Part shown: piece after piece, positions 10,901-21,798 of the stretch | Position numbering within the stretch: the first letter of the stretch is position 1 | Layout of the letters: each line of letters opens with the position of its first letter | Assembly: GCA_949317995.1 (NCBI GenBank) | Contig: OX439047.1 | Coordinates: 234,501-298,500 of the forward strand | DNA length: 64,000 nucleotides | Direction: 5' to 3' | DNA from: Acholoe squamosa | Lineage: Eukaryota; Annelida; Polychaeta; Phyllodocida; Polynoidae | The notes under the pieces: model-generated | Told to the model about the DNA's origin: nothing | Seen by the model: only the letters and a program-made list of their open reading frames with translations | Database searches by the model: none | Position numbers and translations under genes: made by a program

Positions 10901-13900
10901 TTGACAAGGGAATGATTGGAGTTAGGATTAGGGACAAGGGAATGACTGGAGTTAGGGACAAGGGTATTTTTGCAGTTATGCTGTATTGTACTATACTTCA
11001 ACTTGCCAAAACCTCAGTATTTTTATAACAACAAATCCTGGGTTTTGTCTTACAAGTAAAATGTTTTTAGATAAATCATGTGTTAACCCTCTAAAGGCCA
11101 CTGATGCATTAATGCATCATGCCCATTGGTCGTCATGATGCACCAATGAAGTGCTGGTGAGCAGTCTCACCCGCACTTCTGAGAAGCATCATGATGACCC
11201 TCTGGGAGTTTATATATCAACCCCGTATAGTCGGCATGATGCTCCGATAAAGTTCTGGCAGGTAGACTCACCAGCACTTCATTGGTGCATCATAATGACC
11301 AATGGGCACGACTCATTAATCCATCAGCAGCCCTTAAAGGGTGAAGTAATACCTCTCATGTGGATGCCATACTCTGTCTTCTCTTCATATCCGGTAGCTC
11401 TCCATGCCCCAGAACACTTGTACATCTGTGTCACCATGGCTTTGTCTACCTGGGTCCTTCTTCTGAACACCTGAAACATAACGTGTATGTATATAAGTGT
11501 CACCATGATTTTGTCCACCGGGGTCGTTCTGCTGAACACATAAAACAGAACACTCATACATTTGTATCAAAAACCCCACATGTAAGCCATGGCTTATCAA
11601 TCAGAGGCCTAAACTGGCTTATAGAGCCTTCTCCAACTCAGGGTACATAGACAGAGGTCCACGAGATTTACTCCAAACTGAGTAATTCTTCATGCCTCAA
11701 AGCAGTATTCCACGAGGCAGAGCCAAGTGAAATACTGCTTTGAGGCTATCGAGTGAAGAAACACTTAGTTTGGAGTAAATCGAGTGGATCTCTGAGTTTA
11801 TTTCATGTTTCATTGGTGTTAAATGTGCTAAAAAAAAATTACTTTTTTGGAGTTGCAAGAAGCGTCAGCGGCCGGGAGCGTAGCGACTGTAGCAACTCCA
11901 TAATGTTTTCGGTTTTCTCCCTGTCACCTATGACATCATTGGTGACGTCATGCTGCCTCAGTGACGTCACCCGCAGTGGCTAGCGATGTTGCTATGCAAC
12001 AACACGAGCCATTGTGCTGCGGTGACTACGTAACATAGCGACTCTCCAAGGTAACGTGAGTGGCTAGGTCGGGGACAGGAGTGGCAACTCCTATCCGTGG
12101 TCCTTGCCACATTTTTCTTGTTGACAAGGGGTTTGGGGCTATGTTGATGCTTAACAGTGGAGAATGGGGCCATGGAGAATAGGATTTAGTTTCTTCACGC
12201 CCCTGCGAGGAATGGATGTTTCCATACAAATCTGTAGTAAGGCCTGTTCTCAACATGAAATAAAGCTAAAGTTTGGTCGCTACTCGTTGGTTAAAGTCAG
12301 TAGAAGATCTTCATCTTTTTGTCTATAGATAAGTTAAATTATATAGAATTGACTTATGAAAAGAAAAATGGGTGATCCCAAGCTACTTTTTAAAATATGG
12401 AATTTTGAAAGGTAAAAATATATCAATTATTCTCTTTTAAAATACGGGGGAAAAACGTGTTTTTTCATCATATCAACATTTAATCACGGAAATATGAAAC
12501 CTCATACATAGAAATATTTTTTTAGCCATATGGCATAGCATTCTAGGTAAAAGTGTAAAGTCTTATGAACATGTCGGGGCAATTTAACATAATTTTTTAA
12601 CATTTTTCCTAAAAGGACTATTGAAAGTCATCAGAATTGTTTTATACTTTCTCAGAAAATTCTTAACATCAATACCTTTCTTATGAAAATAATTTTGACA
12701 CATGGTCCTGTGCATAATTTAGAATTTTGTACTCATGAAAGTGTCATAAAATGCTGAATTTTTATCGAAATGAATTGATATCACTTGTGAGTATTGAGTA
12801 CTGATACGATTCCAAAAATGGTGCAAATCTGACATTATAATAGCATTATAACCTATATGCACAGCGACCTGCACAGTGGGTCCATTTCCAACAAGTAGCG
12901 ACCGACCAGGTTTTACATATAGACTGTAGCGACCGACCAGGTTTTACATATAGACTGTAGCGACCAACCAGGTTTTACATATAGACTTTACTAAGGAATG
13001 GGGACCATTTCAGACCCCTCCTGCAGCTTATAGCAATATTTCAAAGTGTGTCTTGACCATGTTAATGAAATTCTTTCTTTTTTTTTTAATTTTGACTTTT
13101 TTTTTAGGTTTGAAAATGTTTAATTGTCAAGTCACAATTCATACAGAAAGTGGTAAATAAGACAATAAGGTGAATCCTCAGCCAATTGCTGCAAATAATG
13201 TTGTTTGCACATTTTCAGTGAAGATTAATGATATGTACAATGAATGGTGAAATACAGTAGGATGTAAGGAAATATACAAATAAATAACAATATATACTAT
13301 ATACACAAAATAGCAACTGACTCAAAATTGTCATTAAATTTCATAGAGTTCAAAAATAGGGAGCAACAATTCAACGGTACACCAGACTATAGCCCAAATA
13401 AAATATTGGTCATCAAAGAGGCATCAGTAGAGAGACATAATAACTAAACAGCGGATTTGACTATATGAGGATGATAGTTGGAAGCCCAAAACAGTAAGGT
13501 GTAGTCTTACAACAGTTCCCTCCTGAGCAGGAGGTACAAATAAATTCACGCAGTGTAGTCTTACAACAGTTCCCTCCTACCTCAGGAGCTACAAATAAAT
13601 TCACACAGTGTAGTCTTACAACAGCTCCCTGCTAAGGAGGTACAAATAAATTCACGCAGTGTAGTCTTACAACAGTTCCCTCCTACCTCAGGAGCTACAA
13701 ATAAATTCACGCAGTGTAGTCTTACAACAGTTCCCTCCTACCTCAGAAGCTACAAATAAATTCACACAGTGTAGTCTTACAACAGTTCCCTCCTACCTCA
13801 GGAGCTACAAATAAATTCATGCAGTGTAGTCTTACAACAGTTCCCTCCTACCTCAGAAGCTACAAATAAATTCACGCAGTGTAGTCTTACAACAGTTCCC

Positions 13901-15689
13901 TCCTACCTCAGAAGCTACAAATAAATTCACACAGTGTAGTCTTACAACAATTCCCTCCTACCTCAGAAGCTACAAATAAATTCACACAGTGTAGTCTTAC
14001 AACAGTTCCCTCCTACCTCAGGAGCTACAAATAAATTCACACAGTGTAGTCTTACAACAGCTCCCTCCTACCTCAGAAGCTACAAATAAATTCACACAGT
14101 GTAGTCTTACAACAGTTCCCTCCTACCTCAGAAGCTACAAATAAATTCACACAGTGTAGTCTTACAACAGTTCCCTCCTACCTCAGAAGCTACAAATAAA
14201 TTCACACAGTGTAGTCTTACAACAGTTCCCTCCTACCTCAGAAGCTACAAATAAATTCACACAGTGTAGTCTTACAACAGTTCCCTCCTACCTCAGGAGC
14301 TACAAATAAATTCACGCAGTGTAGTCTTACAACAGCTCCGCATGAATAATAATGAGAGAATAAAGGGTGTAGTCCTTGCTCTTGTCAGGTGTGGACGGTT
14401 ACTTCTTTAATTAGTCCTGATCGTCACTGATCTTGATTTAGTTAGAACCTTATGTTGACTAGGGATTACATGAATCCATGTAAGGCTTTGCTGATTTAAA
14501 TATGTCCCTCAATTGGAAATTTCTTATATGTTGTTCTAGTTCGTATAGTTTCTACTGTTAATATAACGCCAAAAAAAGGTGTGTTTTCAGTTACATGAGC
14601 TGAAATGCTAGGGTCGGCAGGTCGGATTTTTTTTCTTTAATTTTTTTTTACCATAAGCTTACCATTACCATAATATAGGCATGTTATATCTCAAAAGAAA
14701 GGTAATTTTCATCTTTTACGTGAGGATGGTCCTTTGCATACATTTTTTTTTAATTTCGAAAACCATTGATTTGAACAGAATTTGTATCACTTTGAATATT
14801 TTAAGCAAACCCATTGAGTCTGCATGGGAAGCTTACTATGGGAGGTATCTGTCTACAAATAAGCAACCAGCCAAAACTACTTTAACCCATCATCCCTGTA
14901 AGCCAGCAACAACTAATGGTAGTGATCGACCCCCCCCCCCCCCACCACCACCATAATGATACAAGATAGCGTGATCCCCCCACTGACAACTGATTGAGTG
15001 AAATGCCCCCCCCCAAAAAAAAAAAAAAAAAAAAGAAAATTGTATACGTGTGTGGAAACACATGTTGCAGTAATACTAGTTGTTGATTCGGCCACATCAA
15101 GTTTTGCCCCCTCCCTCCACTGTCAATTCTTTTGTGGTTTTGCCCCCCCCCCCTCCCCCACGGGGATCTTTTTCAAAATCCTCTCCCCCCCCCCGACTGC
15201 AATCTTGGGACTGACCTGGTGTACATTTTGTTTTTAAAGCTTACAAATTGGACCAGTACTAAAGAATTGACAACCTAAAACAACAGGTTGTAGTCTCCTC
15301 ATTAGGCCTTATTGTTTTGCTAAAAAAAATCGGCCCTGTTTTGCTAGGGTCGGTCGGGTAACTGGAAACAAACCTTTTTTTTTGGCCAAAAACAAGATGT
15401 GATGTACCGTAAATTCTTATATATAAGCTGCAGTCAAGTGGGTGGAAGAAAGCTAGGGGGTAGGGGTTAGATCAGACACATAACTGATAGTTTCCCAATT
15501 TTCCAACAGGACCCATAACCTTTTGAATTTTGAAGATAAATGCATTAGAAAAAAAAGTTATACTTTCTGCAAACTCAGAGTACATGTTAGGGCCTATATC
15601 AGTAGCAGCTGGGTAAGTAAGTCCATACTGTTCCAAAACCTAAACTCAGAGTGTACATTATACGATGGTGCGGTCAATAATACGCTAGA

Positions 15690-15723
<34 letters not shown>

Positions 15724-18700
15724 TATTTTATTGACAGCAAAAAAGAGGTCATTACTGACCTATGTGTCATACATAAATGGTTCTTTACATATATAGCATG
15801 TATATATATATATAATATGTCCACTACTCTACTCTACGACTAAGTCTAAGGCTTACTATCACTCTCTTTCGCTCTCTCTCCCTCTCACACACACATACGC
15901 ACACTAATTCTCTCTCTTTCTCCATCCCTCTCTCTCCTGGCACACATACCCACTCTTTGTTACAGTGGTGATTACATGAATATCATAGTATACACATCTG
16001 TTACATAGGCTAGCAATTAGAGTTCCTGTCTCTGTCTAAATGCATTGTATATAAACTTGGCGAGAGCTTTGATGACGTCAGTATTAGTATTGTTCATAGC
16101 AGAAATGAATTTCTCTACATCATTCAATTCATGATAGTTTTGATTTTTTTCATTCATAACATTGTCAAACAACTGTCTTGATACACTATGAGAGTCACAT
16201 CGGATAAGAAAATGTATTTCATCATCTACAAGGCCACTAGAACAATATAGACAAATCCGATCACACACAGGTTTTGGGGGCCGGCAATGCCTTCCTGTTT
16301 CTATACCCAGGTTATGAGAGCTGAGTCTAAAACGAGCTAATGCTGTACGATGGGCTTGGTTAGGGATACAGAATAGGTAACTTTCAAGCCTAAACTCAGT
16401 TTTGAATATTTTGTATGTTCTTAGTTTTTTTCCTTCACCAGCTGATGTTATTTCATTCATTGTTTGTTCTATATATTTCCTATTTATCGGTCCAGTTACA
16501 GCAGTGATAGCTTTAGGGTCGTCGGAAGTTGTCTGGTTAATCCAGAGTTGAATATAACGCTCACCTAGTGAGTGCAACAAGCATTTAATATTACTGCACC
16601 AATTTATCTGACCAGAAACTTCAAGCAAAGTTAGCTTCTTGTAACACTTACGTAGTATGTGTGACTCTGGGAGGTTTACAATTCTTTCCCAGTATCTGAG
16701 TGCTTGAATTTCCCATTGCGCTTTTAGAGGTACCCTCCCTGTATCTGCATATACTGCAGCTGTTGTTGTCTGCTTTCTAACACTCAACATTGATTTTAAG
16801 TACCTTAGGTGTATGGACTCTAGTTTCTCCACCTTATTTCCCTTAGTCAGGCCCCATACCTCACAGCCATAGTCAAGGCAGGGTCTTATCTGGCTATCAA
16901 ATAACTTGAGCGCCATCCTGGGATCTGGTTTTCCAATATGTTGATAGCAACATGAATATGATTGATAGGCAGCTTTTCTACCCTTGTCATAAAGCTGATT
17001 GTATGCATCAAAGAAGATGTCTTTATGATTAGTTGTTAGTATAAACCCTAAGTACTTATAATTTTCTACTCTTACTAGCTGCGTGTCACCATACTTGAAG
17101 GTGTTAGTAATATCCTTCTTTTTGTGATTAAATATCATGATGTTTGACTTATTTATATTTACTAGTAGATGCCATTTTCTACAATACTGAAACAAATTGT
17201 TTAGCTGATTCTGCAGACCCCTAGCTGAGGTGGACATTATAACCAAGTCATCTGCATATAGCAGATAAGCAAGACTCATACCACAAACATCAATTCCAAG
17301 ATTAATGTGTCTCATTAACCCTTTAAAGGCTGTTGATGTAGGAGTGCATCATGCCCATTAATTTTGTTGGCATGATGCTCCAATGAAGTGCTGGTGAGCA
17401 GTCTCACCAGCACTCCATTGGTGCATCATGAGGACCAATAGGCATGATGCACTCCTGCATCAGCGGCCTTTAAAGGGTTAATGTGCAAACAGTTCACCTA
17501 CCCTGAAGTGGAACATGACCTTGTATAACAACATGTTGAAGGGTACGCTAAACATGACGGCCACCTTTAATGGTTTGTCTGTCACATCATAGGTCACGAC
17601 GCCATACACACCTTTTATTCCAAGCTCTATAACATGGAAATAAATGCATTGTTAGGTATGCCACAGATGCCAAAAATATATAGATAATCCAGAGTTATTA
17701 CTACAGCCTACAGTAGAAAAGCAGTGATGATGGCCGATTTTGGATCCATTTGTCAGTGTATGATTGTCTGGTCTACTGATAACGTTCGACCTCACCCCAA
17801 GGCCATGACTGAAGTCAAAGTCAGTGTCAAGGGCATCACAATAGTCAAGGTCAAAGTCAAGGTTATGGCTAGAATCTAGGCCAGGGTCAAGGGCATGGCT
17901 AGAGTCAAGGTCAGGGTCAAGGGCATGGCAAGAGTCAAGGCCAGGGCCAAGAGCATGGCTAGAGTCAAGGTCAGGATCAAGGCTAGAGACAAGGTCAGGG
18001 CCAAGGGCATGGCTAGAGTCAAGGTCAAGGCATAGCTAGAGTCAGGGTTAGGGTCAAGGCCATGACTGGGGTCAGAGTCAGGGCCATGGGCATGGCTTGA
18101 GTAAGGGTTAGATCGAAGGGCATGACTGGGGTTAGGGTTAGGGCCAAGGGCATGGTAAGATTCATGGTTATGGGAAGGTTTATGTATATTAGCATGTTTT
18201 AGAAACCCAGTTGTATAGCATGTTGTATTTTGCATGTTACTGTTACTTACGTGTTTTGGTGAAGAGAAGAAGTCCAGTTTTACCAGCGCTAACGTTATAC
18301 GGCATGTTGGCATGAGCCTGGCCACCCATGAGATGGTAGCGAGGGTTGGACAGCAGCCCGGTCATTGATGCAATACCTGCAAAGTACACCACAGGCAAAG
18401 TTTAAAACGTAAACATATTTAGATTTTTTTAACCATATCTTTAGCGATACTTTTTCCCCACGTCCGACCATCTCCATGTTATAAAGACGATCACAACTTG
18501 AAGGGTTAAATTTGACCCTACATTTTCAAGTGTTCTCACCAAGTGCGACTGTTCTGGTGTCCAGGATTCCTGCAGATCTGTCGACGTCCTTCAATGCCTT
18601 CTCTATCTTACTGTGTTGTGTACTACCTAATACATCACCAGGGTACCAGTTTGGTGGGAAGATCTATAGAACAATATAAAACAGGACTACAGCGTGGTGG

Positions 18701-18758
18701 TAGTATCTATAGAAGAATATGAAGGGAGTAGTGTGGTGGTAGGATCTACAGAACAATA

Positions 18759-18805
<47 letters not shown>

Positions 18806-19519
18806 TCGAATACAAGCCTGGCCTCAAATATAAGCCTGCCCCGTTTATAAGCCTGGTCAAAAGAGTCACTTGATCTAATACAAGCCGGGCCCCGAAAATA
18901 AGCCTGGGTATGTGGCAGAAATCCAATTGAGATTACTTATTTAGTCATGATTTGAATTTCAAGTGAAATTTCTATATATTCCTTATACAAATAAATCGCC
19001 AAGTGACCAGGTAAACATATCTAAATGGGATGAAGTTACATTATGATTGTCAGTATCAGGAAGTTTCTGCAAATTAGTTTAAGTTATAGAATTAATTTGA
19101 TAGATATTGGAAAGGGGCAGAGTTAATCTTCTAGTGAACTAAATACAAGCCTGCCTCAAATATAAGCCTGCCCCGAATACAAGCCTGGTCAATTTATCAC
19201 TTAAAATCATTATGAGCCCAGGCTTCTAATCGAGGATATACGGTACATAGGTGGTAGTGAAGGATCTATGGAACAATTGTAGGGGAACATGACTATGTGA
19301 GTCCCCGTACCCGGGTGGCCAACCCGCAGGGGCGGGTCACCAGGTAGTCACATGTTCCCTATCAGTATCACACCGATCCAGGCGTAGGTTGAAGGTAGAG
19401 AACGTCAGGTCAGGGGAAGTAGCTCAGAGGTAGAGCTTCCGCTTCAAGGCTGAAGGGTCCCGGGTTCGAGTCCCGGTTTCTCCAAAAACGTTTTCCGCCA
19501 ACCTAACACAATATATATA

Positions 19520-19570
<51 letters not shown>

Positions 19571-21798
19571 TAGTTTGGTGGGAGGTTCTATAGAACAATA
19601 TATGTAGGTATCAGTTTGATCTATTAAGCTAATAGATGATGCATATCGGGGCCCTAGGGCTGTATATGCTGTATATACCTGAGCCGCGGAGCGGCGAGGG
19701 TATATACAGCATATACAGCCCTAGGGCCCCGATATGCATCACCTAATAGGTTTATACCACCATTTCCTCCATTTTGTATCAATTTCTTACCTGAAATCCA
19801 AAGAATATAGCCAGGCGAAGACATTTTGGAAGTGCAAGCGACACGGCCCGTGTCCGCTCTGCGCGAAGCCATTGTTTTTGGTCCTTGCCGGGAGAGGTAC
19901 CGCTGTGTATACAGTCACATTTCGTATCGAATCCAACCATGACACATTTTCAAATTAAAACATACATATCCTTAGACACTCTAGATGATCACGCCATGCT
20001 TGATATGTCCGATATATTCAAAATAAATAAGAATCCATTGATTTTCCAACACGGTACGAAATTTTCGGCGTCTTCCTTGTACAGCGAGCGGATGACCTAT
20101 ATCTACATCCGGGCCACTGACACACTTTCGTCGGACAAGAAGGCGGGTGGGAATGGCCGGACCGCGACTCGCGTACGTTGGGAAAATCAATGGATTCTTA
20201 TTTATATCGAAGAAAATGGAGAAAGTTAGGACGCATTCCTCTTCTATGGATCGAAAACTTCTTGGGATTTCGATATTATAACATGACAAGCTTGGATTCC
20301 ATACGAAAAGTGACTGTATACACAGCGGTACCTCTCCCGGCAAGGAACAAAAACAATGGCTTCGCACAGAGCGAACCGGGCCGCGACTCGCGTACGTTGG
20401 GAAAATCAATGGATTCTTATTTATATCGAAGAAAATGGAGAAAATTAGCACGCATTCCTCGTCTATGGATCGAATACTTCTTGGGATTTTAATATTATAA
20501 CATGACAAGCTTGGAATCAATACGAAAACTGAATGGAAACGTACCACTAGGACCTCAGGTTAGAATTTATTTATTTTCGCATTGTGTTTCATCACCGTTC
20601 AGTGTGGCGCTATGGCTAAGGCCTTCGCCTACCACCACTGCGGCCGGGGTTCGATCCTCATATTAGTTCGGCCGATTTTTCACCATGGAAGATGGCCAGA
20701 TTGAATTTGTATATCTGCCACACATTTCAAAAAAGATTCTAAGTCCAACTTGACCCCGAAAAAGTATATACCAAAAATTTCAAAAATGCACAAGGGTGGT
20801 ATATGCAGAATAATGCACGGCTAAACTGCATATAAACCCACCGGAAGTGCCGAAATCGTGGTATAAAGAACAATATATCAGAGTGAAGTCTGGCAGTAAG
20901 TTCTACAGACCACAATATATAAGTAACGTTTGATCAGAGGTTCAAAGAACTAAAAGAGTAGGGTAAAATCCTGCATACAAGACATGGCTTGTAGACCATT
21001 TCAGAGGCATATAGCAGCTTTAAAAATCTTCCTGAGGCTAGAAAATGACATAGATAGGGTTTTTATACTATCAAACATTATTGAATTTTCATGCAGCATG
21101 TTCATTTTATAGTTTGTTCTGCAGTTAGGATGGAAGGAGCTATAGAACAGAATATAGGACTGGAGTTTGGTGGGAGGAGCTATAGAACATAATATAGGAC
21201 TGGAGTTTGGTGGGAGGAGCTATAGAACATAATATAGGACTGGAGTTTGGTGGGAGGAGCTATAGAACAGAATATAGGACTGGAGTTTGGTGGGAGGAGC
21301 TATAGAACAGAATATAGGACTGGAGTTTGGTGGGAGGAGCTATAGAACAGAATATAGGACTGGAGTTTGGTGGGAGGAGCTATAGAACAGATTATAGGAC
21401 TGGAGTTTGGTGGGAAGAGTTTTTTCCTTGTAGTTTCGTGTATGGATTTGTGTATGGGTCGAAAAAAATAGAGCTTGGTAGGAGCACTTTTTTCACCTTA
21501 AAGACCGACTCTAAAGTTTTCACCTTCGGATGCGAATTTGAAGTGTGGGGCCTTTAAACTTTTCCATCTGTGCCATACAAAAGCAGAATTTTCCCCAAAG
21601 GGCCTTTTGAAAAACTATGCTAGGGCCCAGCAAAGAAAAGATAGGTTAGGTATACCATTATCTGAAGACAACAATTAGGCATTTTTTGTTTACATTTATA
21701 GGCCTAAGAAGGTGTAACTCAGAAATTTAGAATAGACGTATAATAAATCATCTCACATTGATGTGTTGATCGGGTTCTTCTGCAGCAGTCCAAGTCAT
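7843..21798 (-). CDS. Actinoporin-like pore-forming protein with Cys-rich tail (7 exons)
   Basis: Exons, in order of transcription: 21757-21798 (or starting at 21811 if an upstream exon exists), 18540-18663, 18251-18376, 17502-17626, 11353-11470, 8569-8675 and 7843-7977. All have AG/GT borders and the phases join without a stop, giving about 257 residues. Family signals are NPRYHL, GVVTYDV, the MFSVPF strand and a late MY..W..YGIHMRG segment, in the order seen in actinoporin, conoporin and bryoporin-type cytolysins. These proteins bind sphingomyelin and insert an N-terminal helix into membranes. The usual P-[WYF]-D motif reads PFN and the Trp-rich membrane patch is largely replaced, so lytic activity is uncertain. 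No signal peptide is visible from the chosen ATG at 21798. The C-terminal eight-cysteine exon is an addition to the fold I know for this family. Both function and N-terminus are inferred. Confidence 0.62.
8569..8675 (-). CDS. Exon 6 of the pore-former gene
   Basis: Acceptor CCTCCAG at 8676, donor GTAAGA at 8568; phase 1 in, phase 0 out, 35 full codons. It encodes the final beta strand of the fold (SRLIVWVDV) and a Lys-rich linker to the Cys exon. Its 5' border is the sequence amplified in the adjoining minisatellite. Confidence 0.65.
8676..9390. repeat. 54-60-bp minisatellite made from a splice acceptor plus exon start
   Basis: About 13 units differ mainly by TATATA length and by presence or absence of a CTGT block. 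On the minus strand each unit carries CCTCCAG followed by about 28 bases almost identical to the start of the 8569-8675 exon, then TATATATGTATGTGTTAAA. The array thus presents about a dozen mock 3' splice sites just upstream of the real one. Confidence 0.9.
9400..10510. other. Intron sequence without recognisable features
   Basis: AT-rich sequence. A block at about 10125-10215 (AGCATAATTTTCTTATTC..) recurs at 10425-10515, a direct duplication of about 90 bases. No exon supported. Confidence 0.5.
10515..10970. repeat. 24-bp minisatellite GTTAGGGACAAGGGAATGACTGGA
   Basis: Around 18 units, some with an extra GTTAGG or GTAAGG hexamer that looks telomere-like in isolation. The array follows directly on the 90-base duplication described at 9400-10510. 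Confidence 0.9.
11093..11344. mobile_element. TTAA MITE family copy, about 250 bp
   Basis: Starts TTAACCCTCTAAAGGCC, contains the AATGAAGTGCTGGTGAGCAG centre and ends CAGCAGCCCTTAAAGGG. It is longer than the 17.3-kb copy because of an inserted block with CCTCTGGGAGTTTATA. It touches the donor of exon 11353-11470. Confidence 0.75.
11353..11470 (-). CDS. Exon 5 of the pore-former gene
   Basis: Acceptor TTATGTTTCAG at 11471, donor GTATTA at 11352; phase 0 in, phase 1 out. It encodes RRRTQVDKAM...MYK...YGIHMRG, matching the late conserved region of the actinoporin fold. A TTAA MITE ends about 10 bases beyond the donor. A degenerate second copy of the exon start lies at about 11495-11530. Confidence 0.62.
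11657..11790. mobile_element. Foldback element, about 134 bp
   Basis: GATTTACTCCAAACT on the left pairs with AGTTTGGAGTAAATC on the right. A second inner pair is CCTCAAAGCAGTATT / AATACTGCTTTGAGG. The whole folds as one long hairpin. No coding. Confidence 0.65.
12275..12903. mobile_element. Older copy of the GGTCGCTAC-ended MITE
   Basis: The termini GGTCGCTACTCGTTGG and CCAACAAGTAGCGACC are inverted. Internal phrases such as GGTCCTGTGCATAAT match the 29304-30192 element in the same relative place. The TTAA flanks are lost. No ORF. Confidence 0.6.
12891..12989. repeat. 31-bp triplication TAGCGACCGACCAGGTTTTA
   Basis: Three near-identical copies begin inside the right end of the preceding MITE, a small tandem expansion of an element terminus. 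Confidence 0.75.
13497..14337. repeat. 55-bp minisatellite, about 15 copies
   Basis: Unit GTAGTCTTACAACAGTTCCC, then TCCTACCTCAGGAGCTACAA and ATAAATTCACGCA. The CCTCAGGAG part is a short palindrome in every unit. It lies in the large intron between pore-former exons 17502 and 11470. Confidence 0.95.
14340..15690. other. Low-complexity intron, no gene seen
   Basis: Contains poly-C, poly-A and C-rich tracts (14930-15200). It also contains two GCTAGGGTCGG motifs (about 14610 and 15345). Confidence 0.5.
15692..17312 (-). mobile_element. 5'-truncated non-LTR retrotransposon (LINE)
   Basis: The minus-strand 3' half of ORF2 is followed by about 300 bases of 3' UTR ending in (ATT)n at 15726-15692, a typical LINE tail. 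The 5' end is lost. The left limit coincides with the TTAA of the MITE at 17319. Confidence 0.8.
16017..17315 (-). CDS. LINE ORF2 fragment: RT palm end, thumb and C-terminal zinc knuckle
   Basis: 432 codons without a stop. LLYADDLVIMS near the start is the RT catalytic YADD box, followed by NINKSNIMIF and YKYLGFIL thumb motifs, as in LINE reverse transcriptases. A CLYCSS..DDEIHFLIRC segment near residue 360 is a C2HC knuckle of the kind found at LINE ORF2 C-termini. Endonuclease and RT fingers are missing, so it cannot transpose by itself. The long open frame suggests a fairly recent insertion into this intron, on the same strand as the host gene. The clade is undecided. Confidence 0.8.
   Translation of the reverse strand: MRHINLGIDVCGMSLAYLLYADDLVIMSTSARGLQNQLNNLFQYCRKWHLLVNINKSNIMIFNHKKKDITNTFKYGDTQLVRVENYKYLGFILTTNHKDIFFDAYNQLYDKGRKAAYQSYSCCYQHIGKPDPRMALKLFDSQIRPCLDYGCEVWGLTKGNKVEKLESIHLRYLKSMLSVRKQTTTAAVYADTGRVPLKAQWEIQALRYWERIVNLPESHILRKCYKKLTLLEVSGQINWCSNIKCLLHSLGERYIQLWINQTTSDDPKAITAVTGPINRKYIEQTMNEITSAGEGKKLRTYKIFKTEFRLESYLFCIPNQAHRTALARFRLSSHNLGIETGRHCRPPKPVCDRICLYCSSGLVDDEIHFLIRCDSHSVSRQLFDNVMNEKNQNYHELNDVEKFISAMNNTNTDVIKALAKFIYNAFRQRQEL
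17319..17477. mobile_element. TTAA MITE, best-preserved copy (159 bp)
   Basis: CCCTTTAAAGGCTG..CAGCGGCCTTTAAAGGG is flanked by TTAA at 17315-17318 and 17478-17481. Nearly the whole element is an inverted repeat around CTGGTGAGCAGTCTCACCAG. The TTAA duplication and CCC start are diagnostic of piggyBac-type transposition; no transposase is present. Confidence 0.85.
17502..17626 (-). CDS. Exon 4 of the pore-former gene (core beta sandwich)
   Basis: Acceptor ATGTTATAG at 17627, donor GTAGGT at 17501; phase 1 in, phase 0 out. It encodes GVYGVVTYDV and AVMFSVPFN, the most diagnostic stretch of the family. A MITE lies 20 bases past the donor. Confidence 0.68.
17850..18175. repeat. About 30-bp minisatellite (CTAGAGTCAAGGTCAGGG..)
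   Basis: Roughly a dozen diverged units with CAAGGGCATGGCTAGAGTC. It fills most of the short intron between pore-former exons 18251 and 17626. Confidence 0.85.
18251..18376 (-). CDS. Exon 3 of the pore-former gene
   Basis: Acceptor TACTTTGCAG at 18377, donor GTAAGTAA at 18250; phase 1 in and out. It encodes LSNPRYHLMGG and KTGLLLFTKT, the early strands of the fold. Confidence 0.67.
18540..18663 (-). CDS. Exon 2 of the pore-former gene
   Basis: Acceptor GTTCTATAG at 18664, donor GTGAGAAC at 18539; phase 0 in, phase 1 out. It encodes IFPPNWYPGDVLG and a charged helix (KIEKALKDVDRS) that could correspond to the N-terminal amphipathic region of the family, although it is not strongly amphipathic by eye. 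Confidence 0.6.
18757..18802. repeat. (TA)n microsatellite
   Basis: About 22 TA dinucleotides abut the left end of the next MITE. Confidence 0.9.
18803..19242. mobile_element. TIR element with CCTCGAATACAAGCCTGG ends
   Basis: The left end TCCTCGAATACAAGCCTGG is inverted at the right end as CCAGGCTTCTAATCGAGGA. Subterminal AATATAAGCCTGCCCCG blocks recur near both ends. Non-coding, about 440 bp, inserted next to TA repeats. Confidence 0.6.
19413..19483 (+). repeat. tRNA-like sequence, second copy
   Basis: GGGGAAG acceptor, GCTCAGAGGTAGAGC D arm and GGGTTCGAGTCCC T arm. The anticodon arm again has one mismatch and an 8-base loop, as in the 6.6-kb copy. The shared defect argues for a repeat family rather than two tRNA genes. 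The paired upstream half spans about 19300-19412. Confidence 0.6.
19505..19565. repeat. (TA)n microsatellite
   Basis: Almost pure TA dinucleotides, interrupted once near 19520. Confidence 0.9.
19629..19750. repeat. Long near-perfect hairpin (about 50-bp arms)
   Basis: GATGCATATCGGGGCCCTAG.. on the left is inverted at ..CTAGGGCCCCGATATGCATC. The loop is about 20 bases and itself holds CCGCGG. As RNA it would be a very stable hairpin. It is probably the tip of a foldback element. Confidence 0.8.
19850..20535. repeat. Compound direct and inverted repeat block
   Basis: Bases 20160-20314 recur directly at 20379-20531 (GCGTACGTTGGGAAAATCAA..CATGACAAGCTTGGA). Bases 19860-19945 are the inverse of 20286-20372 (GGAGAGGTACCGCTGTG.. 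/ ..CAGCGGTACCTCTCC). The open minus-strand frame across it is disrupted by this structure and is not supported as a gene. Confidence 0.7.
20600..20680 (+). repeat. Possible tRNA-derived SINE head
   Basis: GTGTGGCGCTATGGCTAAGG resembles an A box and GGGGTTCGATCC a B box 35 bases later. Cloverleaf arms are weak. Weakly supported. Confidence 0.35.
21134..21418. repeat. 40-bp minisatellite, about 7 copies
   Basis: Unit TATAGAACAGAATATAGGAC-TGGAGTTTGGTGGGAGGAGC. Diverged single units of the same theme (TTCTATAGAACAATATA) also lie near 18665, 18745 and 19600. Confidence 0.9.

Noticed and set aside
10515..10970. Interstitial telomeric repeat (GTTAGG motifs)
   Set aside because: The hexamer appears only inside a 24-bp unit and is not tandem by itself.
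19981..20547. 188-codon minus-strand ORF
   Set aside because: It consists of two direct copies of a repeat block plus inverted parts. The protein repeats simply mirror the DNA duplication.
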